Origin: a virus
Direction: 5' to 3' (one strand)
DNA: 20,355 bases
Virus record (IMG/VR): IMGVR_UViG_3300030060_003529
Coordinates: 1 to 20,355 of that record
The number at the start of each line of letters is the position of its first letter. Within the stretch, counting starts at the first letter, position 1. The notes below the pieces were generated by a model, which made no database searches, was not told where the DNA came from, and was given only the letters and a program-made list of their open reading frames with translations. This document shows positions 7,030 through 15,616 of this stretch, in pieces. A program made the position numbers and the translations under genes.

Positions 7030-7188
7030 ATGGAATTTTTAAGTAATAACTGGCTAGAGATAGCTGTAGCTCTAATGGCTTTTGCTAAAGTGATAGTAAA
7101 CCTTACGCCAAGTGTAAAAGACGACGCAATTTTTGGAATTGTAGATAGAGTTATAAATGCTATAGTAAAGCCAGTAAAAAAAAAATGA
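7030..7188 (+). CDS. Small membrane-associated peptide
   Basis: A 52-residue protein with one hydrophobic segment at about residues 8-25 (WLEIAVALMAFAKVIVNL). This is followed by TPSVKDD and a short amphipathic stretch ending in a lysine-rich tail. Small phage proteins with a membrane segment followed by a TP..DD motif occur in many siphoviruses, usually without known function. The gene sits six bases after the terminator T tract. It ends in an A10 run and a TGA three bases before the next ATG, in the same frame. A role in the head-tail region or in lysis is possible, but there is no direct evidence. Confidence 0.6.
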   Translation: MEFLSNNWLEIAVALMAFAKVIVNLTPSVKDDAIFGIVDRVINAIVKPVKKK

Positions 7189-7191
7189 TTA

Positions 7192-7758
7192 ATGTTTTTA
7201 AGTGTAGAGAATGTTGCTGCTGCAAACTATGCTACTGTAATAAGTACTAGCGACTTAAAAAATCATCTAAGAGTAACTAGTAACGATGAAGATAGTTTAA
7301 TAAATAGCTATCGAAATGCGGCTTGTCAGTTTGTAGAAAATTATTGTAATACTAGACTAACTAGCCAAAGCGTATATTTTTACGCTCAATCTTTTGGCGC
7401 TATAGGTGAATTTCAAATAGCGCCAGTTATAAGTGTAACTGCTGTAGAATACAAAACAAGTCAAATTGGCTCTTATATAACCTTAGATAGTGCAAATTAC
7501 TACGTAGAAAAAGCAAGAATACCAGCGCTAATAAAATTTATGACAGCGCCAAGTACAGATGGCGATGCCTTAGCGCCAGTAAGAGTAACGGCAACTTGTG
7601 GTTACGCAACTACGCCAGAGCCTTTAGTACACGCTGTGAGGCTTTTGGTAGCACACTATTTTGAGAATAGACAAGCTGCCGAAGTTGGATTTATTAGAGA
7701 GATACCACTAGGTATAAAATCTTTACTTAACACTTATAGAAGTATAAGTTTTAGATAA
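7192..7758 (+). CDS. Head-tail connector protein (gp6-like)
   Basis: A 188-residue protein in the position of the HK97 gp6 / SPP1 gp15 connector, which forms a ring below the portal. The N-terminal region contains DLKNHLRV and an acidic DEDSLI segment followed by a helix ending in VENYCNTRL, the usual start of this family. A beta-rich middle follows, and then a C-terminal helical part (LVHAVRLLVAHYFENRQA). Its stop overlaps the next ATG by one base (TAATG). Family and place in the order agree well. Confidence 0.85.
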   Translation: MFLSVENVAAANYATVISTSDLKNHLRVTSNDEDSLINSYRNAACQFVENYCNTRLTSQSVYFYAQSFGAIGEFQIAPVISVTAVEYKTSQIGSYITLDSANYYVEKARIPALIKFMTAPSTDGDALAPVRVTATCGYATTPEPLVHAVRLLVAHYFENRQAAEVGFIREIPLGIKSLLNTYRSISFR

Positions 7759-8084
7759 TGCGCATAGGAAAGCTAGATAGAAAAATTACAGTTCAGTTTA
7801 GGTCTATAGCCCAAAACACTTACGGCGAAGCCTTACAAGCCTTTACTTCTAGTGCTTCAGTTTGGGCTATGCTTGAAAGTAAACCCAGAGGTAAAGAAAA
7901 TGTACGCAACGGATTAGAAACTAGCCAACAAAACGTCAATTTTTTGATACGCTACTCTAGCGATGTAAGCGACGTAACAGCTGGCGATAGGGTTTTATAC
8001 AATTCTCAATACTACGACATTGAAAGCGTGCAAGAGGTAGGCCGTAATTTATCACTACGTCTAATTTGTAATCTAGTAGAGTAA
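7758..8084 (+). CDS. Head-tail adaptor / joining protein
   Basis: A 108-residue small beta-rich protein of the phage head-tail joining family (SPP1 gp16-like stopper). Visible features are the N-terminal GKLDRKITVQF segment, a YGEALQAF turn, VWAMLESKPRG, and a C-terminal AGDRVLYNSQYYDIESVQEV segment. These match the usual pattern of this family. It starts at the TAATG junction with the connector and joins the next gene by the same one-base overlap, indicating coupled translation. It would close the connector channel after packaging. Confidence 0.85.
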   Translation: MRIGKLDRKITVQFRSIAQNTYGEALQAFTSSASVWAMLESKPRGKENVRNGLETSQQNVNFLIRYSSDVSDVTAGDRVLYNSQYYDIESVQEVGRNLSLRLICNLVE

Positions 8085-8560
8085 TGGAAATACAACTAGT
8101 AGGTTTACAAGAGTTACAGAAAAAAATGCTAAAGGCTGCTACCTTTTGTAATAAAACTGACGCAAAAATTAAGGCTATACATAGGAGAGTAGCTAGAGCT
8201 TCAGCAAGGCGACTTAAAAGAAAAATAAGCCAATACGATAAAGATATACTAATATACCGTAACGGCGTTGTACGAGAAACTGTACCAAAGGGTACTTATA
8301 AGCGCTCAATAACAGCATGGCAGCCTAAAGAACATAAAGACTCACACGTATTTTTTATAGGTTCAAGAACTGGCTCTAAAGTTAATCAACGTAAAGACGG
8401 CTGGTTTCAGCTTATAGTAGAGCAAGGTAAGCAGCATGTACAAGGCGGCCCAAACAGAAATAAAGGCGTATTAATGAATCACGTAAGAAATGATGCACCA
8501 AAAGTTATAGCTCAAACTATAGCACTGTATAAACAAGAATTTCCAAAAAGAATAAAATAA
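8084..8560 (+). CDS. HK97 gp10-family head-tail / tail completion protein
   Basis: A 158-residue basic protein. The N-terminal LVGLQELQKKMLKA segment is the usual gp10-like start. It is followed by a strongly basic helix (RRVARASARRLKRKISQ) and a GTYKRSITAW segment, then a C-terminal part with a VEQG and an HVRNDAPKVIAQTI helix. In HK97-type phages this protein works at the head-tail joint or tail end. The context, between an adaptor and a DUF3168-like gene, is the normal order. Confidence 0.8.
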   Translation: MEIQLVGLQELQKKMLKAATFCNKTDAKIKAIHRRVARASARRLKRKISQYDKDILIYRNGVVRETVPKGTYKRSITAWQPKEHKDSHVFFIGSRTGSKVNQRKDGWFQLIVEQGKQHVQGGPNRNKGVLMNHVRNDAPKVIAQTIALYKQEFPKRIK

Positions 8561-8561
8561 A

Positions 8562-8945
8562 ATGGAATTTACAAAAGGTATAAAAAGCTTACTAGGTCAT
8601 TCTACTATTACAGATATAATTAGTACAAGGTCTTTCCCAATACAAGCGCCTTCTGGTACTTCTTTACCCTTCTTAACTTATGAAGTAATAAACGTAACTT
8701 TTGAGCATAGTAAAGACAAAGCAGAGTATAAACTAGCAGAATTAGAACTAGTTGGCTACAGCTCTACTTACTCTGATGCTGTTGATTTATGTGAAGCTTT
8801 AAAGACTAGATTTGCTAGAGCTTCTTTCGATTCTTTAGGTATAGTTATAGATAACATATTTTTACAAAGCGAAGAGATAGAATTTTTTGAAAGCCCAGAT
8901 AGGTACGCTTGTGTGTTAGAAATAAAAGCTTTCTTACCTTTATAA
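8562..8945 (+). CDS. Tail terminator protein, DUF3168-like
   Basis: A 127-residue protein with the features of DUF3168 tail terminators: an N-terminal GIKSLLGHSTITDII helix, then PIQAPSGTSLPFLTYEVI, a beta strand EYKLAELELVGYS, a helix DAVDLCEALKTRF, and a C-terminal CVLEIKAFL strand. Such proteins cap the tail tube at the end that meets the head. The leader before the ATG is AAATAAA, typical of this window. It fits the expected order between gp10-like and tail tube genes. Confidence 0.8.
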   Translation: MEFTKGIKSLLGHSTITDIISTRSFPIQAPSGTSLPFLTYEVINVTFEHSKDKAEYKLAELELVGYSSTYSDAVDLCEALKTRFARASFDSLGIVIDNIFLQSEEIEFFESPDRYACVLEIKAFLPL

Positions 8946-8959
8946 AAAAAATAGAAAAA

Positions 8960-9118
8960 ATGGCAATAAAAAAAGTAACATTTATAAAAGATTGGAAACA
9001 CCCTAGCGGACATACAATCAAAAAAGGCGAGTGTGCAAAATGTACACCAGAATTAGTTGAAGAATTAGAAAAAGGTGGTTATATTGCAGCTAAGTTAAAA
9101 ACTAAAAAAATTAAATAA
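8960..9118 (+). CDS. Small basic unknown protein, tail region
   Basis: A 52-residue lysine-rich protein. I use the ATG at 8960, preceded by AATAGAAAAA. A longer frame starting at 8909 would lie inside the previous gene. It contains KVTFIKDWKHPSGHTIKKGE and a CAKCTPELVEELE segment, then a basic tail. The compact strand-turn-strand form, a G-rich turn and the ELVEEL helix resemble small structural proteins next to tail tube genes in phages, but I cannot name a family. Confidence 0.6.
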   Translation: MAIKKVTFIKDWKHPSGHTIKKGECAKCTPELVEELEKGGYIAAKLKTKKIK

Positions 9119-9119
9119 A

Positions 9120-9518
9120 ATGGCAGTTGTAAACGGCACAAATTTAGTTATTACTCTAGGCGGTACGGCTATAGCAAACGCACAAGAAGTAAGCTTATCT
9201 TTGAATCATGACGTAATAGACGTTACTACAAAAGATAGCGCTGGTAATCGTGAGTTAATACCCGGCCAAAAGTCTGGCTCTATGTCATGTTCTGGTCTTC
9301 AAGAATTTTCTGGCTCTAACGGTATCAAAGCATTAACTGCAACTTTTAATACTGGAGCAGCTGTAGCTTTGATATTTGACCAAGTAGCTACTGGTGGAGA
9401 GACGTTTTCAGCTTCTGGTATTCTAACTTCGTTAGAAATTTCTGGAGGAACTGACGACGCACCAGTATACTCGGCTAGCTTCGAGCTAACTGGAGCTATA
9501 ACTAAGGATAATACTTAA
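9120..9518 (+). CDS. Major tail tube protein
   Basis: A 132-residue beta-rich protein. The repeated pattern of short strands and turns (LVITLGGTAIANAQEVSLSL, DVIDVTTKDSAG, PGQKSGSMSCSG) is typical of long-tail tube proteins of the TP901-1/lambda type. The conserved DVTTKDS turn and the late FSASGILTSLEISGG segment fit well. It lies directly before the chaperone pair and tape measure, the universal position of the tube gene. Many copies stack to form the inner tail tube. Confidence 0.85.
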   Translation: MAVVNGTNLVITLGGTAIANAQEVSLSLNHDVIDVTTKDSAGNRELIPGQKSGSMSCSGLQEFSGSNGIKALTATFNTGAAVALIFDQVATGGETFSASGILTSLEISGGTDDAPVYSASFELTGAITKDNT

Positions 9519-9527
9519 TCTTATAGT

Positions 9528-9821
9528 ATGACTATAGAAATAGACGGCGTAGAATATCCACTACGCTACTCACTTCGCGCGCTCAAAAAATTTGAGCATA
9601 AAACTAAAAAAAGCGTATTCCAGTTTGGAGATACTGGTACTATGACAGCTGACGCTATGAGCTGGCTCATTTATGTAGGAATAGTTGATGGCTGTGATTT
9701 TGAAGGCATAGACTTTGATAAGTCTTTAGCAGATATTGAGCCTTATGTAGATTTATCACACGTCACTCTAGCCGTAACTGCTTTACAGCAATATACGGGC
9801 GAAGGTAAAAAAAAGAAGTAG
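9528..9821 (+). CDS. Tail assembly chaperone, short form
   Basis: A 97-residue protein corresponding to the G-type chaperone of lambda-like tails. It binds the tape measure and tail tube subunits during assembly. The opening MTIEIDGVEYPLRYSLRALKK pattern and the FEHKT segment are typical of this class. The gene ends in GGT AAA AAA AAG AAG TAG, so the normal stop follows a slippery heptamer. A fraction of ribosomes should shift to the downstream frame. Both products are expected, with the short form in excess. Confidence 0.8.
   Translation: MTIEIDGVEYPLRYSLRALKKFEHKTKKSVFQFGDTGTMTADAMSWLIYVGIVDGCDFEGIDFDKSLADIEPYVDLSHVTLAVTALQQYTGEGKKKK
9809..9815 (+). other. Programmed -1 frameshift site A AAA AAG
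   Basis: The heptamer A AAA AAG is in the correct phase: zero-frame codons AAA (9810-9812) and AAG (9813-9815), two codons before the stop TAG at 9819-9821. The -1 frame is open from 9815 to 10177 and continues naturally into the C-terminal part of the chaperone family. I see no strong stem-loop immediately downstream. The heptamer alone may suffice. Confidence 0.85.
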
Positions 9822-10177
9822 AATGTGAGAATACACCTTTAAACTGGAAGCAATTAATAGGTTTAGGAATGGGAGTACTTAGGTATTCCCCTTCTGATTT
9901 TTGGGCTTGTACTTTAGGCGAACTTTTAACAGCAGTAGAGTACTTCCAAAATATAGACAACGGGAGACAGCAAGCTGCATGGGAGCGCTCAAGATTTGTA
10001 GCCCATATATTACTACAGCCACATGCTAAAAAAGGTACAAGAATAAAGGCAGAAGATATTTGCCAATTTACTTGGGAAAAAGAGCGAGATTTACAAAATT
10101 CAGAAGTTAGATTTAGTAAAGAACGTATAAAAGAATTAGCAAAGTATTCAGAAGAAAATTCTTATCTTAGCTTTTAA
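9815..10177 (+). CDS. Tail assembly chaperone, frameshift extension
   Basis: This frame supplies the C-terminal part of the longer GT-type chaperone. Reading -1 from the slip site gives EVECENTPLNWKQLIGLG, then RYSPSDFWACTLGELLTA, a classic chaperone C-terminal motif (SP..FW..T..EL). Joining the 96-residue upstream part to these 120 residues gives a protein of about 216 residues. The first internal ATG (9869) falls inside the conserved LGMGVL segment, so independent initiation there would truncate the domain. Translation by frameshifting explains the arrangement better. The end overlaps the tape measure ATG by one base. Confidence 0.8.
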   Translation, partial: EVECENTPLNWKQLIGLGMGVLRYSPSDFWACTLGELLTAVEYFQNIDNGRQQAAWERSRFVAHILLQPHAKKGTRIKAEDICQFTWEKERDLQNSEVRFSKERIKELAKYSEENSYLSF

Positions 10178-12525
10178 TGGCTTCTTTAGGTGATTTAATT
10201 GTAAAACTTGGCGTAAACGCTAGAGAGTTTGATAAAGGCTTAGGCAAGTCGATGCGTAAGCTAAATACTTTTGGTAAGAATACTAAAAAGTTAGGCAAAT
10301 CTTTAACGACTTCTTTAACACTACCTTTAGCTGCAATTGGTGGAGCTAGCTTTAAAGTAGCTGCCGACTTCGAGGCTTCAATGGCTCAAGTAAAGGCCGT
10401 AAGTGGCGCTACAGCTGATGAGTTTAAGCTGCTAGAGCAAAACGCTTTAGACTTAGGTAGTAGCACAAAATTTACAGCCAGCGAAGTAAGTGGCTTACAA
10501 TTAGAATTTAGTAAGCTAGGATTTTCTGCACAAGAAATAACTAAAGTAACAGAGTCTACACTAGCACTAGCTCAAGCTACTGGCTCAGACCTTGCTACTT
10601 CTGCTGAGGTCGCTGGTTCTACTTTAAGAGGATTTGGCTTAGAAGCTTCAGAAACTTCAAGAGTTACTGACGTTATGGCTGCTAGTTTTAGCTCTACGGC
10701 TTTAGATATGTCAAGCTTCCAAGATTCGATGAAGTTCGTAGCTCCAGTAGCTAAAGCTGCTGGTATAAGCATAGAGCAAACTACAGCGATGTTAGGCGCT
10801 CTAGCTAATAACGGCATAAAAGGCTCGCAAGCTGGTACAGCTTTAAGACGTATTATATCGGAGTTAGGCGCTACTGGTGGCGACGTAGCTGGCGCTTTAG
10901 AAAATTTAGCTGGGCAAGGTTTAAACTTAGCAGACGCAAAAGATGAAGTTGGCCGTAGCGCACAAAGTGCATTGCTTGTATTAATGGAAAATATAGGCGT
11001 TACCAACGAACTTACTGGCTCTTTTAACAATGCTTCTGGTACAGCTAAAGAAATGGCTGGAATTATGGACGATACCAGCGCTGGGTCTTTAGCTCGTATG
11101 CGCTCCGCTTTAGAAGGTGCTGGCATTGTAATTGGTAAAACTTTAGCGCCACATATAGAAAAATTAGCGGGCTTTATTTCTGACGTAGCTACAAAGTTTT
11201 CTAACCTAAGCGAAAAAACACAAAAAACTATATTAATTATAGGTGGCGTAGCAGCAGCTATAGGTCCAATTTTGGTAATTATACCAAGCCTAGTAACTGC
11301 ATTAGGTACGTTAAAAGTGGCTTTCAGTGTTATGACTGGGCCAATAGGTATAGTTACGGGAATTATAACGGGTTTAGCAGCTGCCTTTTTCTCATTTGGT
11401 ACAGAAGTTACAGACGCTAAAAGTGACCTTAACGATTTTACTGGTACTGTAGAAGAAATGCCAAAAGCTTTAGAAGCTATGGATTTTAAAGAGCTAGTTA
11501 ATGAAGTTAAAACTGGAGTAGATGACATACTAAACAGCACACAAGCTTTTGAAGATATGCGCTTCTTTAGCGAGCTTGGTAGCGATAGGGAAAGCTTAGA
11601 GAAGTCTTTAGCTATGGCTCAAGGTAGAGTAGCAGAATTTCAAGCTGCAATGGATAAAGCAGCCGCTGGTCAACGTGACAGTACTGGTAGGTTAAATAGT
11701 TCTAGTATTAGAATGCTAGAAACAGCAGAAGAAAATCTAGCAGCATATACTAGAATAGTAGACGCAAGTACTATAGCCTTAGCAAGACTAGACGAAAAGC
11801 AAAAAGCTGTAGCTAATAGCAGTAGTAGTACAGCTAGTGCAGTAGAAGGTACAAACACAGCTTTAAGTAGCCTAGCTATGACAACAATACAAGCTACGCC
11901 ACTTTTAAATGAAACGTCAGTAGGATTACAAACTTTACAACAAAATAATCTAAATTTAAAGGATAGTTTTGTAGATACACGTACAGAGTTTGAAAAAATG
12001 CAAGCTAAATTGAGTGAAGGCATGTTACTTATACAAGATACAGCTATGCAGATGGGTAGTTCTTTTGGTTTTGCTTTTGGCCAAATGATAAAAGGCTCCG
12101 AAGATGCTGGCAAGGCTTTAAAAGAATCTGTATTAGGTATTATAGATGCAGCCTTAGCCTCTTCTACTGCTTTAATTATTGAAGCTATGATAAATTCGGG
12201 TAAATTTACTGGACCAGCTGCGCCTATAGTTATACCTGCTTTAGTTGCTACTGGTATAGGTTTGGTTCGTGGTTTATTTTCTGCTATATCTGTACCAGCT
12301 ATGGCAGAAGGTGGTATAGTTAGTGGTAATACTATGGTAAATGTAGGTGAATACCCTGGCGTGCAATCAAATCCGGAGGTAATAGCCCCGCTTGATAAGC
12401 TCCGTTCTATGATTGGCGGCGCTGGTGGTAGTCAAGTGCAAGTACAAGGCGTAATACGTGGCCGCGATATTTTCCTAACAAACGAAATAGCCTCGCGCGA
12501 AGTAAGTAATTTAAGAGGCTTTTAA
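10177..12525 (+). CDS. Tail tape measure protein
   Basis: A 782-residue protein that sets tail length and is probably injected with the DNA. The N-terminal third has the tape-measure core (FEASMAQVKAVSGATADEF near residue 68, then TGSDLATSAEVAGSTLRGFG and IKGSQAGTALRRIISELG). A strongly hydrophobic stretch follows at about residues 350-410 (ILIIGGVAAAIG and later segments). A helical middle follows that, and a C-terminal MAEGGIVSG/EVIAPLDKL segment typical of such proteins. Taking about 1.5 angstroms per residue (established for siphoviruses), the tail would be around 115-120 nm. It is on the short side for the class. Confidence 0.93.
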   Translation: MASLGDLIVKLGVNAREFDKGLGKSMRKLNTFGKNTKKLGKSLTTSLTLPLAAIGGASFKVAADFEASMAQVKAVSGATADEFKLLEQNALDLGSSTKFTASEVSGLQLEFSKLGFSAQEITKVTESTLALAQATGSDLATSAEVAGSTLRGFGLEASETSRVTDVMAASFSSTALDMSSFQDSMKFVAPVAKAAGISIEQTTAMLGALANNGIKGSQAGTALRRIISELGATGGDVAGALENLAGQGLNLADAKDEVGRSAQSALLVLMENIGVTNELTGSFNNASGTAKEMAGIMDDTSAGSLARMRSALEGAGIVIGKTLAPHIEKLAGFISDVATKFSNLSEKTQKTILIIGGVAAAIGPILVIIPSLVTALGTLKVAFSVMTGPIGIVTGIITGLAAAFFSFGTEVTDAKSDLNDFTGTVEEMPKALEAMDFKELVNEVKTGVDDILNSTQAFEDMRFFSELGSDRESLEKSLAMAQGRVAEFQAAMDKAAAGQRDSTGRLNSSSIRMLETAEENLAAYTRIVDASTIALARLDEKQKAVANSSSSTASAVEGTNTALSSLAMTTIQATPLLNETSVGLQTLQQNNLNLKDSFVDTRTEFEKMQAKLSEGMLLIQDTAMQMGSSFGFAFGQMIKGSEDAGKALKESVLGIIDAALASSTALIIEAMINSGKFTGPAAPIVIPALVATGIGLVRGLFSAISVPAMAEGGIVSGNTMVNVGEYPGVQSNPEVIAPLDKLRSMIGGAGGSQVQVQGVIRGRDIFLTNEIASREVSNLRGF

Positions 12526-12528
12526 AAT

Positions 12529-15459
12529 ATGAACGCAACTATACAAGCACAAGCGGAGTACCGTAGTAGGTTTGGTAATAAACGCTACACAGTACAAATA
12601 GTAGATAGTGAAAGCGCTACAGAAAATATCCGCAGCTATGAAATTACGCCTTCTGGCGCTGTTATAAGCTACGAAAGTTCAGATAATGATGTATACCAGC
12701 CTATAATTTCTAGTACTTGTAGATTTACTTTTATTTGTGAAACTATAGCCGAAGTAGATTTTTTAGAAACAGTAGCAAAAAGTACAGAGGGTAAATATGG
12801 CGTTAGGGTATTGGCAGCCGACGATAATAATACTCCCGGTGTAGCTTGCTGGGTCGGCGTTGTAATTTCAGACCAAATAACTTTAGCAGACAATTTTCCG
12901 CAAGCTGTTGAAATAGTTGCTACTGATGACTTAGGATATTTAAAAGATGAGCCGTATTTACAAAGTGACGGCACGCGATATACTGGTGAAGTTACTGTAT
13001 TAGACCATCTAGTAAATTGCTTACAGAAATTACGTACAGATTGGTACTATAATTATTTTTTTACTCTTTTGGGAATTGATTTTTATACTATTCTAGTATC
13101 TATGGGCAAAGATATTTTGCCAAACGATTACAGTTCAGCTGGTCCTTTAGTTGATTTTTATGAAGAAAGTAAAATCAAGCACAACGCTTTTTACATTGAC
13201 GGCGCCGTAGATACGGCTATATCATGTTATGAAGTTTTAGAGCAGATTTGTAAATTTTATAACTGTCAGATTTACCAAACACACAACAGAATACCTACGT
13301 ATTTTAACTTTCAGCCAGTAGGTGCAGTACAAAAATATAGTGATGACGGCACTAATTTAACTGGATTTACTTATAGGTATAATAAACTATATTTTACTAC
13401 GACAGCAACACAGTTCAATACTTTAGCAGCATCTAACGACGCAAGTACTAAAGTACGTTTAGCTGGTGGCTCCTATTCTTTTTTACAGCCTTACAAAAGA
13501 GTTACCAGAAGCTTCGATAGGAGGCTGTTAGATGATAGTTTATTTAGGTCGCTACAAGAAAACGCTGTGACTACAGATTCTTTAGGCGTACCTACTACAA
13601 TTATGGGTTTTATGACTCAGCAATTAAATGTAGCTCAAACTTTCAACGATAAGTCGTATAGTGAAGGCGAAGAGTTGCGTTTACAACTAAAGCTTGCTTT
13701 TAACTGGAACGGCTCAAACAGTGTAGCACAAACTATTTATACCAGTAGCGGTGGTACTGGTTCTTTGCCAGAAAATTACGGTATTGGCCGTATAAAAGTG
13801 CGTTTTTTTCTACAACTAATGTACGACGAAGATGAGGCAGCTCCAGATGACGATGGCGTTGGTAACAGTAGATATTTAAAAAGAGGATTAACAAGCGGCG
13901 AGCAAATACCAGTATATCAAGACTTTTACAACTTTTCAAGTGTACCACAATTTTATACAGATGAATACATAGGAAGTGGCGCATCTTGGGGTACTAGTCT
14001 TACAAGCGCTTTTGAAGTTATAAGTCAGCCTTTTGACGTTTCAGTAGACCAACATATTATGTTGAATATTGATGAAGTTTTGCCGCCTATAGAGGCTGAT
14101 GGAGATTTAACGCCAATAGCAATACAAACAGCTGTGTACCCGCAGTACTTAGCGCCAGATAATACAGTATTAGTTAATAGTACTTCTGGTAATGGTATTA
14201 TATTTGAACACTCAATAATAGAAGGATTTTATAATTTAAGTAGATTTGCTGGTTATGGTGTACAAGACGCTTTTGACGTAATTGCCACTAATGATAATGA
14301 AACTAGAAAAACTTTAGATACTGGCAGTATGATTTTGTCGGATTGGTCTTTAAGTTTAGGAGCCATAACCTATAGGAAAAGCGGCGGTAGTTACAACAAT
14401 GCCAATGCAACTAACGGTTATAATAGTCTAATGATGACTAGTCCAAGCCATTACCCAGCCGCAACTTTAGCAACGCGAGAAATAGGTAACTTTCACGCTA
14501 GACATAGAAAGATTTATAACGGACAATTTATAAAACAACAGCTAGAGCTTTCTACTATATTCACTATACAAGAGGAGCAGCCCGGTGGCGGTACTGAAAC
14601 TACAAGCTATAAAGTACTCAAAATGTCCTACAATACGGGCTTAGAAGAAACTGAAATATCTGGAGTACAAGTTGCTAGAGACGCTGTATTTACAGTAGCA
14701 GTTGATGGCAAAGGAGGTAAAGATAGTGTAGACGACCCGGTATTACCGCCTGGCACGCCGGGTGATGCTGGTTTAGTTAGTGGCCTTATAACGAATACAA
14801 CAGCAAAGCTAGCTCCAGTACAAGCTTTACTAGCTACAGCTGTAGCTGCAAATAGAAGTTCACAAACGGGCGCTAATGTAGCTACTATAGATGCTAACGG
14901 CGTATTACAAGAAGTTGCAGATGGAACTAACGGGCAAGTATTGAGTACTAACGGTAGTGGAGTATATACCTTTAGTGATACTACAAAAGCATATATGCTA
15001 GCTAGCCACAGTTTTATGGCTTCTATGGGTAGGGAGGATTTTTATTACTATGGTTCTAATTTTTATGGCTGGGATACTTTCACTATAAATTCAAGTTCTA
15101 GTAGTATATCTACAATAGATGACCAGTATGCACATAATGGCATAGTAGTACCTCTAGCTTTTACTAGACTTATATTTAAGAGTACTATAAGAAACGATAG
15201 TAATGCTAATGATATAGACGTAACAATACTTAAAGGCTCAAGGCCAAACGGCTCAAGCTCTGCTATTACTTTAACTTCTTTAGGTACTGGCTCTGCAAAT
15301 AATGACGCTGGTCAAGACCTTCATTATAACTGTGATATTTCATTAACTGGTTTGAGTGTTACAGCTGGAGAGTTAATTTTTGTTGTATTTAAAAGAGCTG
15401 ACGGCGGTAACGTAACTACTAATGTTAATGTATCTTACAGTTTATTAGCAATAACTTAA
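12529..15459 (+). CDS. Tail tip / baseplate hub fused to a fibre-like C-terminus
   Basis: A 976-residue protein directly after the tape measure, where distal tail and tail-associated proteins are found. The N-terminal ~700 residues are beta-rich and look like a distal-tail/hub type protein. There is a glycine- and proline-rich linker at about residues 735-750 (DDPVLPPGTPGDAG). A segment DGTNGQVLSTNGSGVY near residue 800 matches a phage fibre turn motif. The last ~160 residues are serine-, threonine- and asparagine-rich beta strands as in receptor-binding domains. One gene thus seems to combine roles normally spread over several genes. No catalytic motif was recognised. The general class is well supported; the exact domain borders are not. 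Confidence 0.75.
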   Translation: MNATIQAQAEYRSRFGNKRYTVQIVDSESATENIRSYEITPSGAVISYESSDNDVYQPIISSTCRFTFICETIAEVDFLETVAKSTEGKYGVRVLAADDNNTPGVACWVGVVISDQITLADNFPQAVEIVATDDLGYLKDEPYLQSDGTRYTGEVTVLDHLVNCLQKLRTDWYYNYFFTLLGIDFYTILVSMGKDILPNDYSSAGPLVDFYEESKIKHNAFYIDGAVDTAISCYEVLEQICKFYNCQIYQTHNRIPTYFNFQPVGAVQKYSDDGTNLTGFTYRYNKLYFTTTATQFNTLAASNDASTKVRLAGGSYSFLQPYKRVTRSFDRRLLDDSLFRSLQENAVTTDSLGVPTTIMGFMTQQLNVAQTFNDKSYSEGEELRLQLKLAFNWNGSNSVAQTIYTSSGGTGSLPENYGIGRIKVRFFLQLMYDEDEAAPDDDGVGNSRYLKRGLTSGEQIPVYQDFYNFSSVPQFYTDEYIGSGASWGTSLTSAFEVISQPFDVSVDQHIMLNIDEVLPPIEADGDLTPIAIQTAVYPQYLAPDNTVLVNSTSGNGIIFEHSIIEGFYNLSRFAGYGVQDAFDVIATNDNETRKTLDTGSMILSDWSLSLGAITYRKSGGSYNNANATNGYNSLMMTSPSHYPAATLATREIGNFHARHRKIYNGQFIKQQLELSTIFTIQEEQPGGGTETTSYKVLKMSYNTGLEETEISGVQVARDAVFTVAVDGKGGKDSVDDPVLPPGTPGDAGLVSGLITNTTAKLAPVQALLATAVAANRSSQTGANVATIDANGVLQEVADGTNGQVLSTNGSGVYTFSDTTKAYMLASHSFMASMGREDFYYYGSNFYGWDTFTINSSSSSISTIDDQYAHNGIVVPLAFTRLIFKSTIRNDSNANDIDVTILKGSRPNGSSSAITLTSLGTGSANNDAGQDLHYNCDISLTGLSVTAGELIFVVFKRADGGNVTTNVNVSYSLLAIT

Positions 15460-15463
15460 AATT

Positions 15464-15616
15464 ATGGATTGGCTAGAAAAATCAAATAATAATCACACAA
15501 TATCAGACCTACCAGCTAGGCCGACACAAAACCAAATAAATACAAAAATAAATGAGCTAATAGGTAAAGTTAATGATTTGATGGCGCTTATTGTAAGCGA
15601 AAATACAAGGCTATGA
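15464..15616 (+). CDS. Small helical protein between tail tip and lysis genes
   Basis: A 50-residue protein starting at ATG 15464, five bases after the tail-tip stop, and ending in an ATGA overlap with the amidase. The sequence is polar, with TISDLPARPTQNQINTKINE followed by a helical LIGKVNDLMALIVSE that looks like a short coiled coil. Tight packing on both sides favours a real gene. It may act as a small tail-tip accessory or with the lysis genes. I know of no clear family. Confidence 0.6.
   Translation: MDWLEKSNNNHTISDLPARPTQNQINTKINELIGKVNDLMALIVSENTRL

Noticed and set aside
10572-11540. A 322-codon open frame on the - strand inside the tape measure gene
   Set aside because: It lies wholly opposite a confidently identified gene, has an alanine/serine/proline-rich mirrored composition, and no leader or partner genes. 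A shadow of codon use.
11670-12113. A 147-codon - strand frame in the tape measure gene
   Set aside because: Opposite an assigned gene, with no initiation signal. Shadow frame.
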